Source of the DNA: Synechococcales cyanobacterium PMM_0002
GTDB taxonomy: Bacteria > Cyanobacteriota > Cyanobacteriia > Elainellales > Elainellaceae
DNA: 6,779 nucleotides
Direction: 5' to 3'
Assembly: GCA_949127925.1 (NCBI GenBank)
Contig: CASBQX010000271.1
Location: 1-6,779, forward strand
Both the position numbers and the translations under genes were made by a program. The notes under the pieces were generated by a model. The model was not told the origin of the DNA. It made no database searches and saw only the letters and a list, made by a program, of their open reading frames with translations. Shown here one piece after another: positions 4,775-6,779 of this stretch; positions within the stretch are counted from its first letter, which is position 1, and the number at the start of each line of letters is the position of its first letter.

Positions 4775-6583
4775 TTATTCAGACTTTTTACCCAGTAGCC
4801 AGTAGGTATGCATCAACCCTTTGCCTTTCACGTCCAGCGGTGGTCGGGGGGCAAAGGTAAAGCGATCGCTCAATTTTTCGTAGACGGCTTCGCTGACCTG
4901 AATCTGCCCTAGTTCGCCCTGCGATTCCATCCGGCTAGCCACGTTGACCGTATCTCCCCACAGATCGTAGGTAAATTTGCGGCTGCCGATGACGCCTGCA
5001 ACGACGGGCCCCGTGTGGATGCCAATGCGCAGGCGAATCGGCTGTTTATTGCGGGTTTTGAAGCGGTTGGTGGCGCGCATCATCCCCAATGCCATGGTGG
5101 CGATCGCATCCACATGATCGGTGGTCTCGGTAGGCACCCCGCCTACCACCATATAGGCATCGCCAATGGTCTTAATCTTTTCTAGCTGATAGCGGTCTGC
5201 CAGCTTATCGAAAACGGAAAACACGCGATTCAGCAGCCCCACCAATTCCACAGGGGCAATATGAGAAGACAAACCCGTGAAGTTAACAATGTCGGCAAAT
5301 AAGACCGTGGCTGCGGGAAAACTATCGGCAATATTGGTTTCGCCCCGTTTCAGTCGCTCGGCAATTGGCTGCGGCAACACATTGAGCAACAGCCGTTCTG
5401 ACGTCAGCCGCTGCTGGCGTAGCTCATCTTCAGCCGTCTTGCGATCGGTAATGTCGCGGGCACTGCCCTCGTAATACAGTAAGACGCCATCGGTATCATG
5501 AACAGCGCGAACATTTTCTGAAACCCAAATAGTAGATCCGTCTCGGCGGTAGACCTCCGATTCAAACCCTTCGACCGAGCCAAAGCGGGTCAAGTAGGCA
5601 ATCATTTCATCGCGGCGGCGCGGCTGCACATAGACCTGCTGACTGAGGTTGGTAATGCCGGCAATTAGCTCGTCTGGAGAGGCGTAGTCGTAGAGCTTTG
5701 CCAATGCCGGATTAGCGCTGAGGTAGCTCCCTTTTAAGGTAATTTGAAAAATTCCTTCAGCCGCATTTTCAAAAATGGCGCGGTATTTCTCTTCTGCCTG
5801 CTGCAATTCCGCAGCCCGCTGAATCACGCGCAGTTCTAAGTCTTGAGCCTGCTGCTGTAAGGTGGCCTGCGACTGCTGGAGGGCAGCTTCGGCCTGTTTG
5901 CGATCGCTAATGTCATACAGGGTCGTCAGCAGCGTTGGGTCATCATCCAAGCCTAGGGGATGAATCGACGCAGATACCCAAAACGCGTCATCTGTGGCAC
6001 AGCGCACCTGCATTTCATAGTTGCGCACATGACCTTGGTCTGCTAGTAGCGCCTCAATCTGCCGTTCATCGTCTGGGTTCAAAAAGAATTCTTGCAGCCG
6101 ATAGCCATCCTGCCGCTGCATATCTAGCCCCATCTGCTGGATGGAAATGGAGTTGGCGTAGGTAATTTTTCCGTCTAGCTGCTGGGTCAAAATCATCAGA
6201 ATTGGCGTAGATTCTGAGATCGCCCGAAACAGGTCTTCACTGCGGCGCAGGGTCTCAACGGCTTGGGTGTAGAGCTGATACTCCAGCACATCGCCATGTT
6301 CTGCCGTGGCCGTCAAAATCATTTCTAGATCGGCTTTATCTCTAGAAACAGTTTCTAAAATATTTTGTAGGGTTAGCTGCGCTAGCTGCCGCTCGGCAAT
6401 TTCTGCTTCTAGTCTTTGATTAGCAGCCTGGAGCTGGGCTTCTACAAAATCGCCATGTTCGGCTGTGGTGCTGAGCGCAATCTCCAAGTCGCTGTTGGCT
6501 TGCGTGAGCCGCTTTACTTCATGGCGGAGCTGCTCTAGCTCTGTCGGTCGTTCTACAGAATCTTGGGGCGATCGCTCCATCAT
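4775..6583 (-). CDS. Soluble adenylate cyclase (class III) with coiled coil and two PAS domains
   Basis: This predicted cytoplasmic enzyme makes cAMP from ATP under control of sensory PAS domains. Numbered from ATG 6583 (602 residues): an N-terminal coiled coil (about 10-110) contains two copies of a DLE-x2-L-x2-TAEHGD-x2-E-x-QL motif (32-51 and 85-104). PAS 1 spans about 114-231, PAS 2 about 262-384 and ends in the S-box-like GSARDITDRK. A helix with LLLNVLPQPIAERLK leads into the catalytic domain (about 420-600). Metal-binding Asp431 (LFADIVNFTG) and Asp475 (IGDAYMVVGG), adenine-selecting Lys471 (KIKTIGD) and Asp540 (YDLWGD), and transition-state Asn547 and Arg551 (NVASR) are all present, so ATP rather than GTP is the expected substrate. 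There are no membrane segments. No heme or flavin residues are obvious, so the PAS ligand is unknown. The AGGAG at 6596-6600 touches the ATG at 6595, leaving no spacing. ATG 6583, 12 bases away, is the better start, though 6595 (606 residues) is possible. Confidence 0.95.
   Translation of the reverse strand: MMERSPQDSVERPTELEQLRHEVKRLTQANSDLEIALSTTAEHGDFVEAQLQAANQRLEAEIAERQLAQLTLQNILETVSRDKADLEMILTATAEHGDVLEYQLYTQAVETLRRSEDLFRAISESTPILMILTQQLDGKITYANSISIQQMGLDMQRQDGYRLQEFFLNPDDERQIEALLADQGHVRNYEMQVRCATDDAFWVSASIHPLGLDDDPTLLTTLYDISDRKQAEAALQQSQATLQQQAQDLELRVIQRAAELQQAEEKYRAIFENAAEGIFQITLKGSYLSANPALAKLYDYASPDELIAGITNLSQQVYVQPRRRDEMIAYLTRFGSVEGFESEVYRRDGSTIWVSENVRAVHDTDGVLLYYEGSARDITDRKTAEDELRQQRLTSERLLLNVLPQPIAERLKRGETNIADSFPAATVLFADIVNFTGLSSHIAPVELVGLLNRVFSVFDKLADRYQLEKIKTIGDAYMVVGGVPTETTDHVDAIATMALGMMRATNRFKTRNKQPIRLRIGIHTGPVVAGVIGSRKFTYDLWGDTVNVASRMESQGELGQIQVSEAVYEKLSDRFTFAPRPPLDVKGKGLMHTYWLLGKKSE
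6272..6331 (-). repeat. Second copy of the TAEHGD coiled-coil repeat in the cyclase
   Basis: This encodes residues 85-104 of the cyclase, DLEMILTATAEHGDVLEYQL. It matches residues 32-51 at 13 of 20 positions, 53 residues downstream. The block TAEHGD is identical in both. It is probably a signalling coiled-coil segment duplicated within the gene. Confidence 0.8.
6431..6490 (-). repeat. First copy of the TAEHGD coiled-coil repeat in the cyclase
   Basis: This encodes residues 32-51 of the cyclase, DLEIALSTTAEHGDFVEAQL, the partner of the copy at 6272-6331. The DNA is also still similar (both contain ATCGCCATGTTC on the plus strand), but wobble positions differ, so the duplication is not recent. 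Confidence 0.8.
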
Positions 6584-6595
6584 GACGCATCGCAT

Positions 6596-6600
6596 CTCCT
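6596..6600 (-). promoter_or_regulatory. Ribosome binding site of the adenylate cyclase, decides the start codon
   Basis: On the minus strand this reads AGGAG, immediately followed by ATG 6595. A ribosome bound here could not use that ATG. ATG 6583 (12 bases) and ATG 6580 (15 bases) are in frame downstream. ATG 6590 is well placed at five bases but out of frame and closes after 23 codons. ATG 6583 is therefore preferred. Confidence 0.55.
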
Positions 6601-6779
6601 AAAAGCTATGCAGCTAGACCTGTGCAGGCTGTTACTGGCTGTTGGTCGCTGCTTTAAGCAACTAAACGCGATCGCTATTGAGTTAAACCTATGACATGCC
6701 GCTAAAACCATTATGACGAAAACTCCAGCGTTAAACTTGGCATTAGACGCTGTAGATTCTTGAGAGATTTAGTTTGCCA
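6601..6779. other. Upstream region of the cyclase-helicase-Spx operon
   Basis: This 179-bp non-coding stretch should contain the operon promoter. On the minus strand CATAAT (complement of 6710-6715) is 5 of 6 to a -10 box but has no clear -35 partner. It also holds a HIP1 copy (6668-6675), a small palindrome TGCTTTAAGCA (6650-6660) and a direct repeat GGCTGTT at 6627-6633 and 6637-6643, ten bases apart. I see no TGTGA-N6-TCACA type cAMP-receptor site, so feedback by cAMP is not indicated. No gene on the plus strand starts here that I can support. Confidence 0.4.

Noticed and set aside
5277..6165. Plus-strand frames of 65 and 76 codons inside the cyclase
   Set aside because: They are antisense to the PAS and catalytic domains. 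They are shadow frames without support.
6713..6763. Plus-strand ATG with 16 codons near the right edge
   Set aside because: It is too short, with no ribosome binding site before it. Chance is enough to explain it.
6596..6779. cAMP-receptor type binding site upstream of the cyclase
   Set aside because: I looked for TGTGA-N6-TCACA on both strands and found no acceptable match.
1..6779. CRISPR array, insertion sequence, tRNA or rRNA
   Set aside because: No regularly spaced long repeats, transposase motifs, terminal inverted repeats of IS size, or tRNA-like cloverleaf sequence were seen.

Overview
The window looks like chromosomal DNA of a cyanobacterium, probably a filamentous Leptolyngbya- or Oscillatoria-like lineage (the lineage is a guess). 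The main evidence is 14 exact copies of the cyanobacterial HIP1 octamer GCGATCGC in 6.8 kb. The protein families also fit: a CIA30-domain protein, a PAS-PAS-class III cyclase with the 'TAEHGD' N-terminal repeats, and a CobO-like P-loop relative. I see no phage, IS, CRISPR, tRNA or rRNA signal. The region reads as ordinary chromosome with a few unusual regulatory or structural details.

Left part (1-1130, minus strand): a CobO/BtuR-like protein, cut by the left edge, has a Walker A loop that has lost its consensus. Upstream of it, across a 189-bp gap containing HIP1 copies and a small AT-rich inverted repeat, lies a 125-residue cysteine-rich DUF2237 protein with a good ribosome binding site.

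Middle (998-1899): a CIA30-domain protein runs on the plus strand, divergent from the DUF2237 gene. It has no recognisable ribosome binding site of its own. Just ahead of it is a perfect AAGGAGG correctly spaced before a GTG-started 16-codon reading frame that ends two bases before the CIA30 ATG, which suggests a translationally coupled leader peptide. The CIA30 gene ends convergently with the next gene, and the 100-bp gap holds a perfect 9-bp hairpin plus a second copy of its right arm.

Right part (1900-6583, minus strand): three closely spaced genes form a probable operon, transcribed right to left. They are a soluble adenylate cyclase (coiled coil, PAS, PAS, class III catalytic domain with all catalytic residues), a Lhr-type DEXH DNA helicase of the 'ligase-associated' family, and a small Spx/ArsC-like thioredoxin-fold protein. 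The gaps are 27 and 28 bp. The cyclase and helicase are in the same reading frame, separated by one TAA. The set combines signal sensing by cAMP synthesis, DNA repair and thiol-redox control, which would suit a stress response, but that link is inferred from gene order only. The 184 bp upstream (6596-6779) should hold the operon promoter.
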